Origin: Clostridia bacterium
GTDB taxonomy: Bacteria; Bacillota; Clostridia; TANB77; CAG-508
NCBI GenBank assembly: GCA_017517685.1
Contig: JAFWYK010000007.1
Location: 175,013 to 239,012 of the forward strand
Direction of reading: 5' to 3'
Length of the DNA stretch: 64,000 bases
Shown here: positions 8,925-20,100 of the stretch, in pieces
Layout of the letters: each line of letters begins with the position of its first letter
Numbering within the stretch: the stretch's first letter is position 1
Made by a program: the position numbers and the translations under genes
Notes under the pieces: generated by a model
Seen by the model: the letters and a program-made list of their open reading frames with translations, nothing else
The model's database searches: none
What the model was told of the DNA's origin: nothing

Positions 8925-9317
8925 ATGGAAAAGAAATCAAGTGATTACATTGAGTTTTACATGGGAGTTATTACTATAGCAGCTGGTTTATTCTTTTTAT
9001 TAAGTAAAGCTGTAGTACATTCAGGATTTTATACATGGTCTGTAGGTGGATTAAGCGTATCATCAGGAATAGTAATAATACCATTAATGGCAGGAATTAT
9101 CGGATTAGTACATAATCCAAAATCATTCTTTGCAAAATTAATTACAATAGCAGGTTCAATATTTATTGTATCTTCAATTATTTTAAATATTAGAATCTCA
9201 TTTAGAACAACAACAATGTTTGATTATGTTGTAATGATGGTATTAATTGCTGCAGGAATTGGATTAATGTTAAAAGCAAATTCAATGGCAAGAGAAGATA
9301 ATAAAAAAAGTAAATAA
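8925..9317 (+). CDS. Four-helix integral membrane protein, unknown
   Basis: 130 residues with four hydrophobic segments (about 10-30, 40-60, 65-85, 100-120) and a short charged C-terminal tail on a Lys/Arg-rich end. No conserved motif recognised. An AGGAGGT site overlaps the end of the preceding gene's stop region. Second and last gene of a two-gene operon closed by a strong terminator. Confidence 0.78.
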   Translation: MEKKSSDYIEFYMGVITIAAGLFFLLSKAVVHSGFYTWSVGGLSVSSGIVIIPLMAGIIGLVHNPKSFFAKLITIAGSIFIVSSIILNIRISFRTTTMFDYVVMMVLIAAGIGLMLKANSMAREDNKKSK

Positions 9318-9325
9318 ATAATTGA

Positions 9326-9360
9326 TAAACGTCTAAAGAAATTTAGGCGTTTATTTTTTT
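9326..9360 (+). terminator. Rho-independent terminator
   Basis: 12-bp stem TAAACGTCTAAA/TTTAGGCGTTTA with one wobble, GAAA loop, seven T. Confidence 0.92.
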
Positions 9361-9456
9361 GCACTTAAATTTTACAAAGTATTCACATGAATCTTAAAAA
9401 GCTTTAAATACCAAATAAAAATGGTAATAATTAGTTTGAATGACAAAAATGAAATA

Positions 9457-9485
9457 TTGATAAAAAAGGGTAAATAATATATAAT
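9457..9485 (+). promoter_or_regulatory. Sigma-A-type promoter of the transketolase operon
   Basis: TTGATA (9457-9462), 17-nt spacer, TATAAT (9480-9485). The start codon is about 48 bases further. Confidence 0.87.
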
Positions 9486-9532
9486 GACCTTGCTTAAGTT
9501 TTTAAGAAATTACATTATAAAGGAGTAATTTT

Positions 9533-10345
9533 ATGGTAGATTTAGAAGATTTAAAATTAAAAGCTAAAAACATTAGAAGAAATATTGTTGAAATGGTTTA
9601 TTCAGCAGCGTCAGGGCATCCGGGTGGATCTCTTTCAATTGCTGATGTAATGACAGCTCTTTATTTTACTGAAGTAAATGTAGATGTTAATAACCCAAAA
9701 GATGAAAATAGAGATAGAGTAGTTCTTTCAAAAGGACATTGCTCACCTGCATTATATTCAAGTTTAGCAGAAAAAGGATTTATTCCAAAAGAAGATTTAG
9801 TTACATTTAGAAAAACAGCAAGTTATCTTCAAGGACATCCAGATATGAAAAAAATACCAGGAGTTGATATGACATCTGGTTCATTAGGTCAAGGATTATC
9901 TGTTGCTAACGGAATGGCTTTAGCAGGAAAAATGGATAATAAATCATATAGAGTATATGCAATACTTGGAGATGGTGAAATACAAGAAGGACAAGTTTGG
10001 GAAGCTGCGATGACATCAAGTCATTATAAATTAGATAATTTATGTGTGATTGTAGATAATAATAATTTACAAATTGATGGATCTGTAGAAGATGTTATGA
10101 GTCCATATCCAATTGATAAAAAATTCGAAAGTTTTGGATTTAATGTAATAGTAATAGATGGTCATAATTTTACTGAAATTATGGATGCTTTTAAAGTAGC
10201 TCGTGAAACAAAAGGAAAACCAACAGCTATAATTGCAAAAACAACAAAAGGTAAAGGTGTTTCTTTTATGGAAAATAAAGCAGGATGGCATGGAAAAGCA
10301 CCTAATGAAGAAGAATTTAAAATTGCAATGGAAGACTTAAAATAG
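9533..10345 (+). CDS. Transketolase, N-terminal subunit
   Basis: 270 residues corresponding to the thiamine-diphosphate-binding half of transketolase. Visible motifs are SGHPGGSLS, SKGHCSPALY, and the TPP/Mg signature GDGEIQEGQVWEA followed by VIVDNNNLQIDG. Works as a dimer of split subunits with the next gene to move two-carbon units in the non-oxidative pentose phosphate pathway. AAAGGAG site 7 bases before the ATG. The split form is common in Clostridia and archaea. Confidence 0.95.
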   Translation: MVDLEDLKLKAKNIRRNIVEMVYSAASGHPGGSLSIADVMTALYFTEVNVDVNNPKDENRDRVVLSKGHCSPALYSSLAEKGFIPKEDLVTFRKTASYLQGHPDMKKIPGVDMTSGSLGQGLSVANGMALAGKMDNKSYRVYAILGDGEIQEGQVWEAAMTSSHYKLDNLCVIVDNNNLQIDGSVEDVMSPYPIDKKFESFGFNVIVIDGHNFTEIMDAFKVARETKGKPTAIIAKTTKGKGVSFMENKAGWHGKAPNEEEFKIAMEDLK

Positions 10346-10359
10346 TAGGAGGTAAAATT

Positions 10360-11289
10360 ATGGATTTAAATAATAAAAAAGCTACAAGACAAAGCTATGG
10401 TGAAGCGTTAGTAGAACTTGGAAAAGTAAATGATAAAGTAGTTGTTTTAGATGCAGATCTTGCTGGAGCAACAAAAACAAATATGTTTTCAAAAGAATTT
10501 CCAGATAGATTTTTTGACATGGGAATAGCAGAACAAGATATGATTGCAACTGCAGCAGGATTTGCCACATGTGGTAAAATACCATTTGCAAGTACATTTG
10601 CTGTATTTGCAACAGGTAGAGTATATGATCAAATTAGAAATAGTATTTGTTATCCAAATCTTAATGTTAAAATTGGAGCAACACATGCAGGTATTACTGT
10701 AGGTGAAGATGGAGCAACTCATCAAATGTTAGAAGACATTAATTTAATGAGAGGTCTTCCAAATATGACAGTAATTTCTCCTGCTGATGATGCAGAATCA
10801 AGATGGGCTGTTAATGAAGCAGCAAAAATTGAAGGACCAGTATATATTAGATTTGGAAGAGCTTCAACACCAGCAATTTATGATGAAAATACTAAATTTG
10901 AATTTGGAAAAGCTATTATGCATGGTGATGGAGAAGATGCAACTGTATTTGCAACAGGAATAATGGTTGCTGAAGCGTTGAAAGCACAAATGGCACTAAA
11001 AGAAGAAGGAATTAATATTAGAGTTGTAGATTTCCATACAATCAAACCAATTGATGAAGAAATGATTGTAAAATGTGCAAAAGAAACTAAAAAATTAATT
11101 TCAATTGAAGAACACAGTGTAATTGGTGGACTTGGAAGCGCAATTAGTGAAGTTTTATGTGAAAAATATCCAGCAAAATTAGTTAGAATGGGTATGAAAG
11201 ATTGTTTTGGTAAATCAGGACCTGCTGGAGAATTATTAAAATATTATGGTTTAACAGAAAAAGAAATTGCTGAAGAAGTAAGAAAATAA
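10360..11289 (+). CDS. Transketolase, C-terminal subunit
   Basis: 309 residues with the pyrimidine-binding domain (VVLDADLAGATKTN, FFDMGIAEQDMIATAAGFA, containing the catalytic Glu of the GIAEQ motif) and the C-terminal transketolase domain (IKPIDEEMIV ... SIEEHSVIGGLGSAI). It lies 14 bases after the N-terminal subunit with an AGGAGGT site, in one operon. Partner of the preceding subunit. Confidence 0.95.
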   Translation: MDLNNKKATRQSYGEALVELGKVNDKVVVLDADLAGATKTNMFSKEFPDRFFDMGIAEQDMIATAAGFATCGKIPFASTFAVFATGRVYDQIRNSICYPNLNVKIGATHAGITVGEDGATHQMLEDINLMRGLPNMTVISPADDAESRWAVNEAAKIEGPVYIRFGRASTPAIYDENTKFEFGKAIMHGDGEDATVFATGIMVAEALKAQMALKEEGINIRVVDFHTIKPIDEEMIVKCAKETKKLISIEEHSVIGGLGSAISEVLCEKYPAKLVRMGMKDCFGKSGPAGELLKYYGLTEKEIAEEVRK

Positions 11290-11317
11290 AGTTTTTTCGG
11301 GAATTTTTAATAAATTT

Positions 11318-11358
11318 TTAAGCGTAGTTTGATAAAAAGAAACTGCGCTTAATTTTTT
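11318..11358 (+). terminator. Rho-independent terminator of the transketolase operon
   Basis: 13-bp stem (5' arm 11318-11330, 3' arm 11340-11352) with core AAGCGTAGTTT/AAACTGCGCTT and one wobble, followed by six T. Confidence 0.9.
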
Positions 11359-11391
11359 GTGTGAAAAAACCGTGAAAACCCTACGGAACTG

Positions 11392-11420
11392 TTGAAAAAC
11401 GTCGATTTTTATGGTATAAT
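11392..11420 (+). promoter_or_regulatory. Sigma-A-type promoter of the first giant-protein module
   Basis: TTGAAA (11392-11397), 17-nt spacer, TATAAT (11415-11420) with extended TG at 11412-11413. Confidence 0.87.
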
Positions 11421-11472
11421 TAAAGTATATTAGATTGTTTATTTTTTAAATAAAAGATAAGGAAGAATGCCT

Positions 11473-14400
11473 ATGAATTATTTTTATGAGGAACCTGGAG
11501 ATGAAAGCGTAAATGATGCTTTAAATCCAGATGTAGGAAGCGTTGGAAACAGCGGAAATGACAGCCCTGGTCAAGGAGTTGCTGAAAATGTAAAAAAGCA
11601 AACATCAGAGCAAGTCAAGAAAAAAGTTAAAGAGAAAGTTAAGAAGGAAGCCGTTAAAGGAGCTGCTAAGCATTCGCTTATGGCAGCTATGTCCACTGTC
11701 TTAATGTATGTGGCTCTAGCGATAATAATATTATTTGTTATCATAGGGTTAATTATGTTTTTCGTTACAATGCCTGGCATGGTAATGGAAAAATTAAAAG
11801 CATTATTTGAAGAAGCGGGCAAGTTTATTGCGGCTTATTTTGGTGCCGATACGACCCAAATGATTAAGAATGAAGAAGTCTATGAGACGCTTGATTACTT
11901 AGAACAAATGGGGTGGGAACTAAAAAGTGAAGGTTTCTTAACAGGATACATGGAATCAGAATCTGATGCTCCAGAAGGAACAGATACATCTAATGGTGTA
12001 AATGTAGATGAAAAAGTTGGAGTTTTAAGAGATGATGATGACAAGATAATAGCAGCAAAAGCTGACTTCGTATTTACGTATATGGTATCAGATAACTATG
12101 TATACACAATTAAAAACGGTAACTTAGCAACACAAAGTAAAGGTGATAACTGGTTTGTATCATTCTTAAAAGGTGTTGGTACAGCTATCTATAAAGCGTA
12201 TAACGCAGTGTATGGTCCGGTATTTGATTTCTTAGGAATAAATGAAGCTGCAGGTGATACTTGGGGTTCTGGACTATTAGCATTCTACTACGATAATGGA
12301 GTAGGAATTAAAGGAACATATATGAATACCGAGTCACTTTGGAATTGGGATGATTTTGAAATCGATGTTCCAGCTAAAAAGTTATTGATAAAGAGAAACG
12401 AACTTTTCAACAATAATAATGCAATGGAATTTAGTTTAGATGGTTGGACTGGTCGATATGGTATGCCACTTGAATTTTTGTTATCAGTTCATAAAGCAAC
12501 TATGATGCCAGACTTAGCATATGATATGGCAACAACATTTAATACAAATGTTAATATCTACCTTCATGATGTTAGTGGTCAAGCGATAGCTGCATATAAA
12601 ACTGATTCAGGAGATTATATAACATATCCAGAATTAAATAATGCATTAACTGGAGTTGAAGGTCAAAATATATTTAGTGCAGTTTGGTCATGGTTTGATA
12701 ATTTAATTCAAACAGATAAAGAAGTTAGAATTGCATCAGCACTTGGTGTTGATCATGCAGAGAATTGTACTTGTGTTAAAGATTATGTTGAAGGCTATAA
12801 AATAGCAGGAACTTCTATAGTAGCTTATAAACGTGATGATGGAACATACTATCGTAAAGTTGAAAAAGCTGATGGAACTGTAGAAGAAGTGGATATTGAT
12901 ACATCAACAAACACAATAGAGACAACAACAGAACTTCAATATACAGATATTTGTTCTGCATGTAAAGATTATTTAAGTGAAGTAATTAGTGTAGCAAGAT
13001 CAAATAATGATTATAACTTTAAAGCATATAGTCCATATATAGCAAATGTAACAGATCATTGGTATAGAGATGTACATTTTGTAGTTAATAATAGTGATAA
13101 AAAAGATTTCGTAGATTATGATTATGAGTATGAAGCTATAATGAAAGAAAGATGGACATTATACGAGACATATACAAAAGAAGAGAATCCAGAAAGAGCT
13201 GGAGAATATAAATTATATAGAGTAAACGATGATGGTTCATTAGGAGATTTATATGATGGCAGTCAACAAGATGCAAACGACGAAGGTGTTGCAGTAATTA
13301 AAAAGGCAGTTACATTTAAATCTGATGAAACAGATAGATTAGCAGATTTAGGATGGAATAAAAATTCTTCATCAGTTTGGTCTGCATATGAAGCATCAAG
13401 TGGAAGTGAAACTGGATATGAAAGAATCTATGAAGATGATGAAATTGAAGGTACAGGAACAGAAGCTGATGTTAAACGTAGATTATATATTAATTTAAAG
13501 ACAACAGGAAACATAGTACAAACAGGTGAAGGTCAAAGAACAGAAACTAATAACACAATTAAGAAAATGTTCTTAAAGAATACATATTTTAGATATGATG
13601 GTTCAGAAGAAGTAGCAGAAATAATTACTCAATTAAGAGATGAGAATAATATTAAGTATGGTAAACTTAAAGAAGATGATTTAAATAAAACAACAACATA
13701 TGATGGTAAAGTTTATACTGTAAAAGATTTATCAGGAACAGTTAGTTTAAATCAAGATTCATTAAATGCATTTAGTATGCTAGAGAATATTCATACATTA
13801 GATTCAGATTATATCTATAGAGACTTTAAAGAGTTAATTGTAGAGCTTGGATATTTCACAAAAGAAGAACTTACAGATGAAACACCAAGATTATTACAAT
13901 TCCCAGTACCAGAAATTGGTTCTGCAGGATATCCAAAGAGAGTAATAGATAAAACAGAAAACGAATTTGGTACAGCGATTCACTCAAGAGGTGATATTGA
14001 AGCTAATGAAAAGAGTACAATGAAAGCCTTAATAGAGGCAATGGGTGAAGAAGTAGAATATGGAACAGATGATATTAAAGAAATAACAGATAATCCTACA
14101 GATTTATTAAAAGATACAGCTCCTGAAGATTTAGGATTTGGAACTATGACAGCAGGAATTGATATTTCTGAAGTAGGAGCAATAACAAAGAGAAAAAGAC
14201 CATCTCAAGTTTCATTAAATGAATTCTTAAAAACAACTGAAGAGATGTGTAATAAGATTAATGAAGTAGGTTATGATTATTGTGTATATAGACCATCTGG
14301 TAAAGGAGATAATTGTACATGTACACAAACATGTATAGATAACTTTGAAATTAATCAAAAATGTTTAAGTAAGATTGATAAATCTTGTCCTTGTGAAGAG

Positions 14401-16416
14401 AATCACTGTAAACATACAATTCATCAAAACCCTTGTCACTTAGATGCAACATTTGAAGATTCTCAAAGAAAACAAGAATACTACAACTTCTGTTGTAACT
14501 TCTTAGTAAGATGGGCATTAATAAATGTTGGTGTATATACAACATCAGATCCATATGCAATAAGTTCAATGGCAACATTTTTACAAGAAGAATTAGATGG
14601 TGAAATGATAGAACCAGGTGAAGCATTAAAACCAGGTGATATATGTTTCTATCGTGATTTTGCTCACGTTGATATAGTAGCTGAATCTACAGGAAGTAGC
14701 AGTTTCTATAAATTCAATGGTGGTCATGAAGTAGCGGTAGGATCACAAAAAGGTGATGGAAAATCAAGTATAAATACATTTGATGGTTGGGCAGATTCTG
14801 ATGCACCAGATTTTGCAGTAAGATTAAATTGGGGTAACCAAAATGATGGAGTATATCAAGGCTACAATGGAAATGAAGCAGTGGTTTCTCCAGTAACAGG
14901 TATATTATTAGAATATGGTACATATGAAACAGAAATAGATTCAACAACTGGTGAAGAATACAGAGTAAATGTTGATATCAAATATGGTAGAGACAAGATT
15001 AAAACAATTGATCCAGAAGCTGAACCAGAACCTACAGAACCAGAAGATGCAGAACCAGTAATTGATAAAGTAGGGTATGCAAAAATCTTAGTATTAGATG
15101 CAGAGCATTACCAAAAATTAGAATCTACAATGCAAAATAGCTGGAAGAATGATTCTTTAGTAACAATTAGAGAAAATCAAAATGCAAGTACAACTGAACT
15201 AGAAACTGAAAATGTACAGTTTGTAGACTATAGAGATTTAGATGACTTTAATATGGATACAATGGAAGATTGGAACGCAAAAGATTTAACTGTATATGGT
15301 TATAAAGAATTTGCAGAAAGCTATGAAATTGGTGGAATTGCAGGATACGTAGTTTATATAGATGGATTTGTTGCTGAAACACCAGATCCAAATATAACAT
15401 TCGATGAAGAAAATGGAGATGATCCTGAAGAGGTTTGGGAAGAAAAACCAAATGGAACAGCACTTACACTATCAAGCTTTAAAGTAAATGAAAACTCTTT
15501 AGAAGACTATCCAGAAAATGCACCACAAAGTATGTATGAAGTAGATGTAACATATAAAGTAGCTAGTCAAAAAGCTACAGAAAAAATAGAAGCTGAGGCA
15601 GCTGTTAAAGAAATGGCTTCACCAGCAGTAACAATCAATCATAATTCAGAAGAATATATCTTTATCAAAGAGGGTACAGTTTTAGGTAGAACAATGACAG
15701 ATAGAGAATTAATTGAAGAAATTAGAGTGGATTCAAAAGAAAATTATGAATATTATAGAGTAGAAGAACCAGAAAATCCAGACGAAGATGATGAAGAAAA
15801 CATGGATAGAGTAATGGGTAACTATGTAAGATGCATCTTAAGAGATTTAGATGGAACTGTAGTTGAGGATATAGAAAATTATATGAAACTTGATGAAAAA
15901 GCAACTCTATATCCACCACAACCATATGTTGCTCAACCAGGTGATTTACAAATACTTGCTAACTTAATACACCATGAAGGTTGTGAAGGATACTTTACAA
16001 GTTTATTAAATGGTGATCAAGAAAGAGGGCAAGCAGCATCAAGAGTTACTGGATATGTATGTATAAATAGAGCATTAGTAAATTATGGAAATTATGGTAC
16101 AACAATAGTTGATCAAATTGCAGCACCAGGACAATATAGTACTAAAGATGTAGTACTAAATGGTCCAGATGTAACTTGCGAATACTGTTTAGCAAATGCT
16201 GAGTGGTGTTTAACATATGATTGTATGTCAGTTACAAACCCAAGTGGTGAAGAAATGCAAAGAAATATATTAGGACAATCTGGATGGTGTCAAGGTTGTA
16301 GTCCAAAATATAGCTGTTGGTGGTGGGTAGATTCAACAGGTGATGGAAGTCCAACAGAATACACAGGACCAGGTGCAGGATTTGATACATTCTTCTGTGC
16401 AAATAATAGTTATTAG
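11473..16416 (+). CDS. Giant membrane-anchored wall-hydrolase-like protein, paralog 1 (NlpC/P60-like plus SleB-like)
   Basis: 1647 residues. A cytoplasmic Lys/Ala-rich N-terminus of about 70 residues precedes one membrane segment (about 77-99) and a very long extracytoplasmic part. Within it are a Cys-rich stretch (about 937-990), an NlpC/P60- or CHAP-like domain with candidate Cys1008 (FCCNFLVRWAL) and His1065 (FAHVDIV), a beta-rich part starting VVSPVTGILLEYG that faintly recalls an M23 barrel, an acidic linker, and a C-terminal segment (about 1489 on) resembling SleB-type cell-wall hydrolases (LQILANLIHHEG ... INRALVNYGN). ATG 11473 is preferred to 11467 because AAGGAAG is only 1 base from the latter. 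Its paralog starts at 17151. Family unknown to me; domain calls are by eye. Confidence 0.8.
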   Translation: MNYFYEEPGDESVNDALNPDVGSVGNSGNDSPGQGVAENVKKQTSEQVKKKVKEKVKKEAVKGAAKHSLMAAMSTVLMYVALAIIILFVIIGLIMFFVTMPGMVMEKLKALFEEAGKFIAAYFGADTTQMIKNEEVYETLDYLEQMGWELKSEGFLTGYMESESDAPEGTDTSNGVNVDEKVGVLRDDDDKIIAAKADFVFTYMVSDNYVYTIKNGNLATQSKGDNWFVSFLKGVGTAIYKAYNAVYGPVFDFLGINEAAGDTWGSGLLAFYYDNGVGIKGTYMNTESLWNWDDFEIDVPAKKLLIKRNELFNNNNAMEFSLDGWTGRYGMPLEFLLSVHKATMMPDLAYDMATTFNTNVNIYLHDVSGQAIAAYKTDSGDYITYPELNNALTGVEGQNIFSAVWSWFDNLIQTDKEVRIASALGVDHAENCTCVKDYVEGYKIAGTSIVAYKRDDGTYYRKVEKADGTVEEVDIDTSTNTIETTTELQYTDICSACKDYLSEVISVARSNNDYNFKAYSPYIANVTDHWYRDVHFVVNNSDKKDFVDYDYEYEAIMKERWTLYETYTKEENPERAGEYKLYRVNDDGSLGDLYDGSQQDANDEGVAVIKKAVTFKSDETDRLADLGWNKNSSSVWSAYEASSGSETGYERIYEDDEIEGTGTEADVKRRLYINLKTTGNIVQTGEGQRTETNNTIKKMFLKNTYFRYDGSEEVAEIITQLRDENNIKYGKLKEDDLNKTTTYDGKVYTVKDLSGTVSLNQDSLNAFSMLENIHTLDSDYIYRDFKELIVELGYFTKEELTDETPRLLQFPVPEIGSAGYPKRVIDKTENEFGTAIHSRGDIEANEKSTMKALIEAMGEEVEYGTDDIKEITDNPTDLLKDTAPEDLGFGTMTAGIDISEVGAITKRKRPSQVSLNEFLKTTEEMCNKINEVGYDYCVYRPSGKGDNCTCTQTCIDNFEINQKCLSKIDKSCPCEENHCKHTIHQNPCHLDATFEDSQRKQEYYNFCCNFLVRWALINVGVYTTSDPYAISSMATFLQEELDGEMIEPGEALKPGDICFYRDFAHVDIVAESTGSSSFYKFNGGHEVAVGSQKGDGKSSINTFDGWADSDAPDFAVRLNWGNQNDGVYQGYNGNEAVVSPVTGILLEYGTYETEIDSTTGEEYRVNVDIKYGRDKIKTIDPEAEPEPTEPEDAEPVIDKVGYAKILVLDAEHYQKLESTMQNSWKNDSLVTIRENQNASTTELETENVQFVDYRDLDDFNMDTMEDWNAKDLTVYGYKEFAESYEIGGIAGYVVYIDGFVAETPDPNITFDEENGDDPEEVWEEKPNGTALTLSSFKVNENSLEDYPENAPQSMYEVDVTYKVASQKATEKIEAEAAVKEMASPAVTINHNSEEYIFIKEGTVLGRTMTDRELIEEIRVDSKENYEYYRVEEPENPDEDDEENMDRVMGNYVRCILRDLDGTVVEDIENYMKLDEKATLYPPQPYVAQPGDLQILANLIHHEGCEGYFTSLLNGDQERGQAASRVTGYVCINRALVNYGNYGTTIVDQIAAPGQYSTKDVVLNGPDVTCEYCLANAEWCLTYDCMSVTNPSGEEMQRNILGQSGWCQGCSPKYSCWWWVDSTGDGSPTEYTGPGAGFDTFFCANNSY

Positions 16417-16427
16417 GAGAGATGCTT

Positions 16428-17015
16428 ATGAGAAAGATTGAAGTTAAAGTAGAAAAAACTACAAAACAAAAAATAGCAACAGCTATTGTAATACTAATTG
16501 TTATATTAATGATAATTGGTTTGTTTATAATATACTTATCTCCAGAGGCAACTAGAAATAGATATCAATATGAAGTGATGAGTGTATATAAACCAGAAAA
16601 CTATGTTGAACCAGAACAAACTAATGCATTTAAAGTAACTAATATGGAATTGTTAAGTGGATTTAAAGGTAATCTTCCAGTTAGTACTGGAGTAGCTAGA
16701 TTAAGAGAATTATTTACAGAGATAGTTCCACACTATTTAAAACAAACAGAGAATATGGATCAAGATTCACTTAAAACTTACTATAATGAGAATTATGAAG
16801 TGATTGAAGCGGATTTACACATTAAAGATGCAGATTCATTCTTAAAAATGATTGAAAAATTTAATGATATAACATGTGATATTGCAACCAGTATTAAGCA
16901 ATGTAACTTAGTAGATAATGGAAAAATTGAGATAACATTATTATTTAATAATGATCAAACAATAACATGTAAAATGTCAGGAAATTATATTTCAACATTT
17001 AAGCTTGAATATTAA
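16428..17015 (+). CDS. Single-pass membrane partner protein of giant paralog 1
   Basis: 195 residues. A short basic cytoplasmic N-terminus, one membrane segment (about 14-36, TAIVILIVILMIIGLFIIYL) and an extracytoplasmic alpha/beta domain of about 150 residues with no recognised family. Starts 11 bases after the giant gene with AGGAGA as ribosome binding site; ATG 16428 is chosen over 16422, which lies 1 base from that site. It shares size, topology and a middle pattern (Y-x-N ... IE-x-x-L-x-I-x-x-A-x-x-F) with the 22686 protein, so the pair looks duplicated with the giant genes. Confidence 0.8.
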   Translation: MRKIEVKVEKTTKQKIATAIVILIVILMIIGLFIIYLSPEATRNRYQYEVMSVYKPENYVEPEQTNAFKVTNMELLSGFKGNLPVSTGVARLRELFTEIVPHYLKQTENMDQDSLKTYYNENYEVIEADLHIKDADSFLKMIEKFNDITCDIATSIKQCNLVDNGKIEITLLFNNDQTITCKMSGNYISTFKLEY

Positions 17016-17026
17016 TAATAATAACG

Positions 17027-17060
17027 AAAAGAGCGGCAAAAAAAGCTGCTCTTTTTTCTT
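17027..17060 (+). terminator. Rho-independent terminator of module 1
   Basis: 11-bp stem AAAAGAGCGGC/GCTGCTCTTTT with one wobble and a seven-A loop, T-rich tail. Confidence 0.9.
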
Positions 17061-17150
17061 TTTGTAACACATTTGTAATTGTATTATTTGGTCAAAAATG
17101 ATAGTATATAGTTGTTATTATAGATTAAAATGAAGGGACGGTTTGGATAT

Positions 17151-20100
17151 ATGGAAAATGGCGGAAACGGAAGTGAAAGCATGACAGAAGAAACTAATAG
17201 TGTTACTACTGGACAAGAACAGCAACAACAAGGTGTTGGTGGACAAATTGCTGAACAAGCAGGACAACAAGTTGCTGAACAAGGTAAAAAGGCTGCCAAA
17301 AAAGTTGCTGAAAAAGCTGGAAAAGAAGTTGCTAAAGGTGCAGCTAAAAGTTCTTTATTAGCGTCTTTATCAACAGTATTAATGTACGTAGCATTAGTGC
17401 TTGTAATTATATTCGTAATTATAGGTTTAATAATGTTCTTTGTAACAATGCCTGGTATGATTATGGATAAATTAAAAGCATTATTTAAAGCTATGGGTAA
17501 TTATGTAGCGGCATTTTTTGGTGCTGATACAACAGAGCAAATTGATGCTGTTCAAATATATGAAACATTAGATTATCTAGAACAAATGGGATGGGATATT
17601 AAATCTGAAGGTTTCTTAACAGGTTATGTTGAAGAGGGAGATTTAACTTCTGATCAAATTTCTCAAATTGAAGAAGATGAAGATCGTGATTGGGAATATG
17701 ATGAAGAAACTGGTGTTGTTAGATATGATGATGGTAAAGTTGCTTATGCAGAAAGTGATTTTATTTTTACATATATAATGTCTGATAACTATGTTTATAC
17801 GTTAAAAAATAAAAACGTTGCAACTCAAAATCCAGATGGAAATTGGTTTGAAAAATTGGTAAGAGGTGTTGCGACTGCTTGGTATAAGATTAGAAACTTT
17901 ATGTTTAGCCCATTGATGGATGCATTAGGAATTACTGATGCTGTTGTTGGAAAATGGGGTAAAGGATTAATAGGAATCTACTATGATACTGGTGAAGTTG
18001 GTAGGTCTGATGGACTAGCTAACACAGGAACACTGTGGAACTGGGATAGTATTTCTATAAATCCAGAGACGAAAAAATTAGCTATTAAGAGAAGATCTAT
18101 ATTTAATAATAATAATGCGATAGAATTTAGCTTAGACGGATGGACTGGTAGATATGGTATGCCAGTAGAGTTCCTTTTGTCAGTACATAAAGCAACAATG
18201 ATGCCAGACTTGGCTATGGATATGGTTACAGCATTCCCAACTGAGATTTCATTGTTATTACATGAAACTGGTGGTACTGCCGATGCAGGGTATAAAGTTG
18301 GTGGTAAGATGATTACATATCCTGATTTTGAAGAAGCTGTATTAGGATATGAAACTGATAACTGGTTAAAGAAATTTTTCTCATACTTCCAAAGATGGCT
18401 TGATAGTAAAGCTCATATGGTTCAAGCTGCACATAATGCGGGGGTAGATGTTTTTGGTGACTACGAAGGATGTGAATGTAAGCCTAAAGAAGGTTCTGGT
18501 TGTGTTTGCCATGGATATCAAGTTAAAGATGGTAAATTTGCTGATACATATTATGAGGATGATGGAGAAACTGTATGTACAGATCCAGATGGAAAAACAC
18601 CACATAAAAAAGGCGAAAAATGTCCTAAAGATAAAACAAAAGATATTTATATAGTAGATGAACCTTGTGCTCGTTGTAAGGGAATAGTTACTGCTATTTT
18701 TGATAAATTAGGATCAAATCAAGATTACAATTTTAAAGCTTATTCACCATATATTTCACATGTTAGTGATCATTGGTATAGAAATGTATATTTTGTAATT
18801 AATAAAAACTCTGGTGATGAAAACTACATAGGTGATTTAGAACCAGATAGATATAAAGGTGGAAGCATTGGTTTTGTAGATAATGATTATGATTATGAAT
18901 CACAAGTTCATGATAGATGGACATTATATGAAACTTATACAAATGATCCAGCTGACGAAGGAACATATAAATATAATCCAGAAAAAGCAGGAGAATTTAT
19001 CATTTTTGAAATTGATGAAAATGGAGAATACAAAAAAAGCGGCGGAGAATATGTAATATTTGAAGGTGATTTTGTTGATGCTAGACCTACAATACTATTT
19101 ACAAAAAATGGTGATAAATACGTAGAATATACTGGAAGTAGAGTTGATATCCAAGGTGATGTATATAGATATACTTCAGATGGAGAATACGTAAAATATA
19201 CAGGAGATGTTGCTGTATCTAAAAAAGCGGTTACATTTGAATCAGATGATGAAGATAGAATGGAAGATTTGGGATGGATAAAAAATTCATCAAAAGTATG
19301 GAGTGCCTATAAAGCGGGAGATACTTCTACTGAATTTGAAACATTATTTACTCCTGAAGAGATTGCTGCAGAAGAAGGCGAATGGACAAAATATGTAATG
19401 CAAAGATCTTTTATAAAAATGTCTTTGACAGGTAATATTGTTCAAGTTGGAGAAGGACAAAGAACAGAAACAAATCCTAAAATTAAGAAAATGTTTTTAA
19501 ATAATAATTATTTCAGATATACAGGAGATGAAACTACTGCTGAAATAATTACAGAATTAAGAGATGAAGTTGCATCAAAACGTGGTAGTTCAAAATCTAA
19601 ATATGGTCCAATAGCGGATGAGGAATTAGATTATTATATTCAAAAAACAGTAGATGGAAAAAATGAAAAATACTACGTTAAAGATTTTGTTGGAAAAGTA
19701 ATGCTAAATCAAGATTCATTAAATGCATTTAGTATGCTTGAAAATACACATACATTAGATGCTGATTATATTTATAGAGATTTTAAAGAGTTAATAGTTG
19801 AATTAGGATACTTTACAAAAGAAGAAGTAACAGGAATGGCTGCAAAAAGGGTAATGCAATTCCCAATTCCTGATATTGGTTCTTATTTATATCCAAGAAG
19901 ATCAATCGATAAAATTGAAAATGAATATGGAACAATGGCACATTCAAGACTTGATATTGTAGCTAATGAAAAGAATACAATGAAAGCTTTGATTGCTAGT
20001 TTAGGAACAGATGTTACAGAAGAAAACAGAAAAGATATAGAACAACAAAACATGAATGCGGGTATAAATGTTGATGCATCACAAAATATGCAAGCAGATA

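Noticed and set aside
17060..17130. Promoter for the second giant-protein module
   Set aside because: TTGTAA and TATTAT-like boxes are present but no pair has acceptable spacing.
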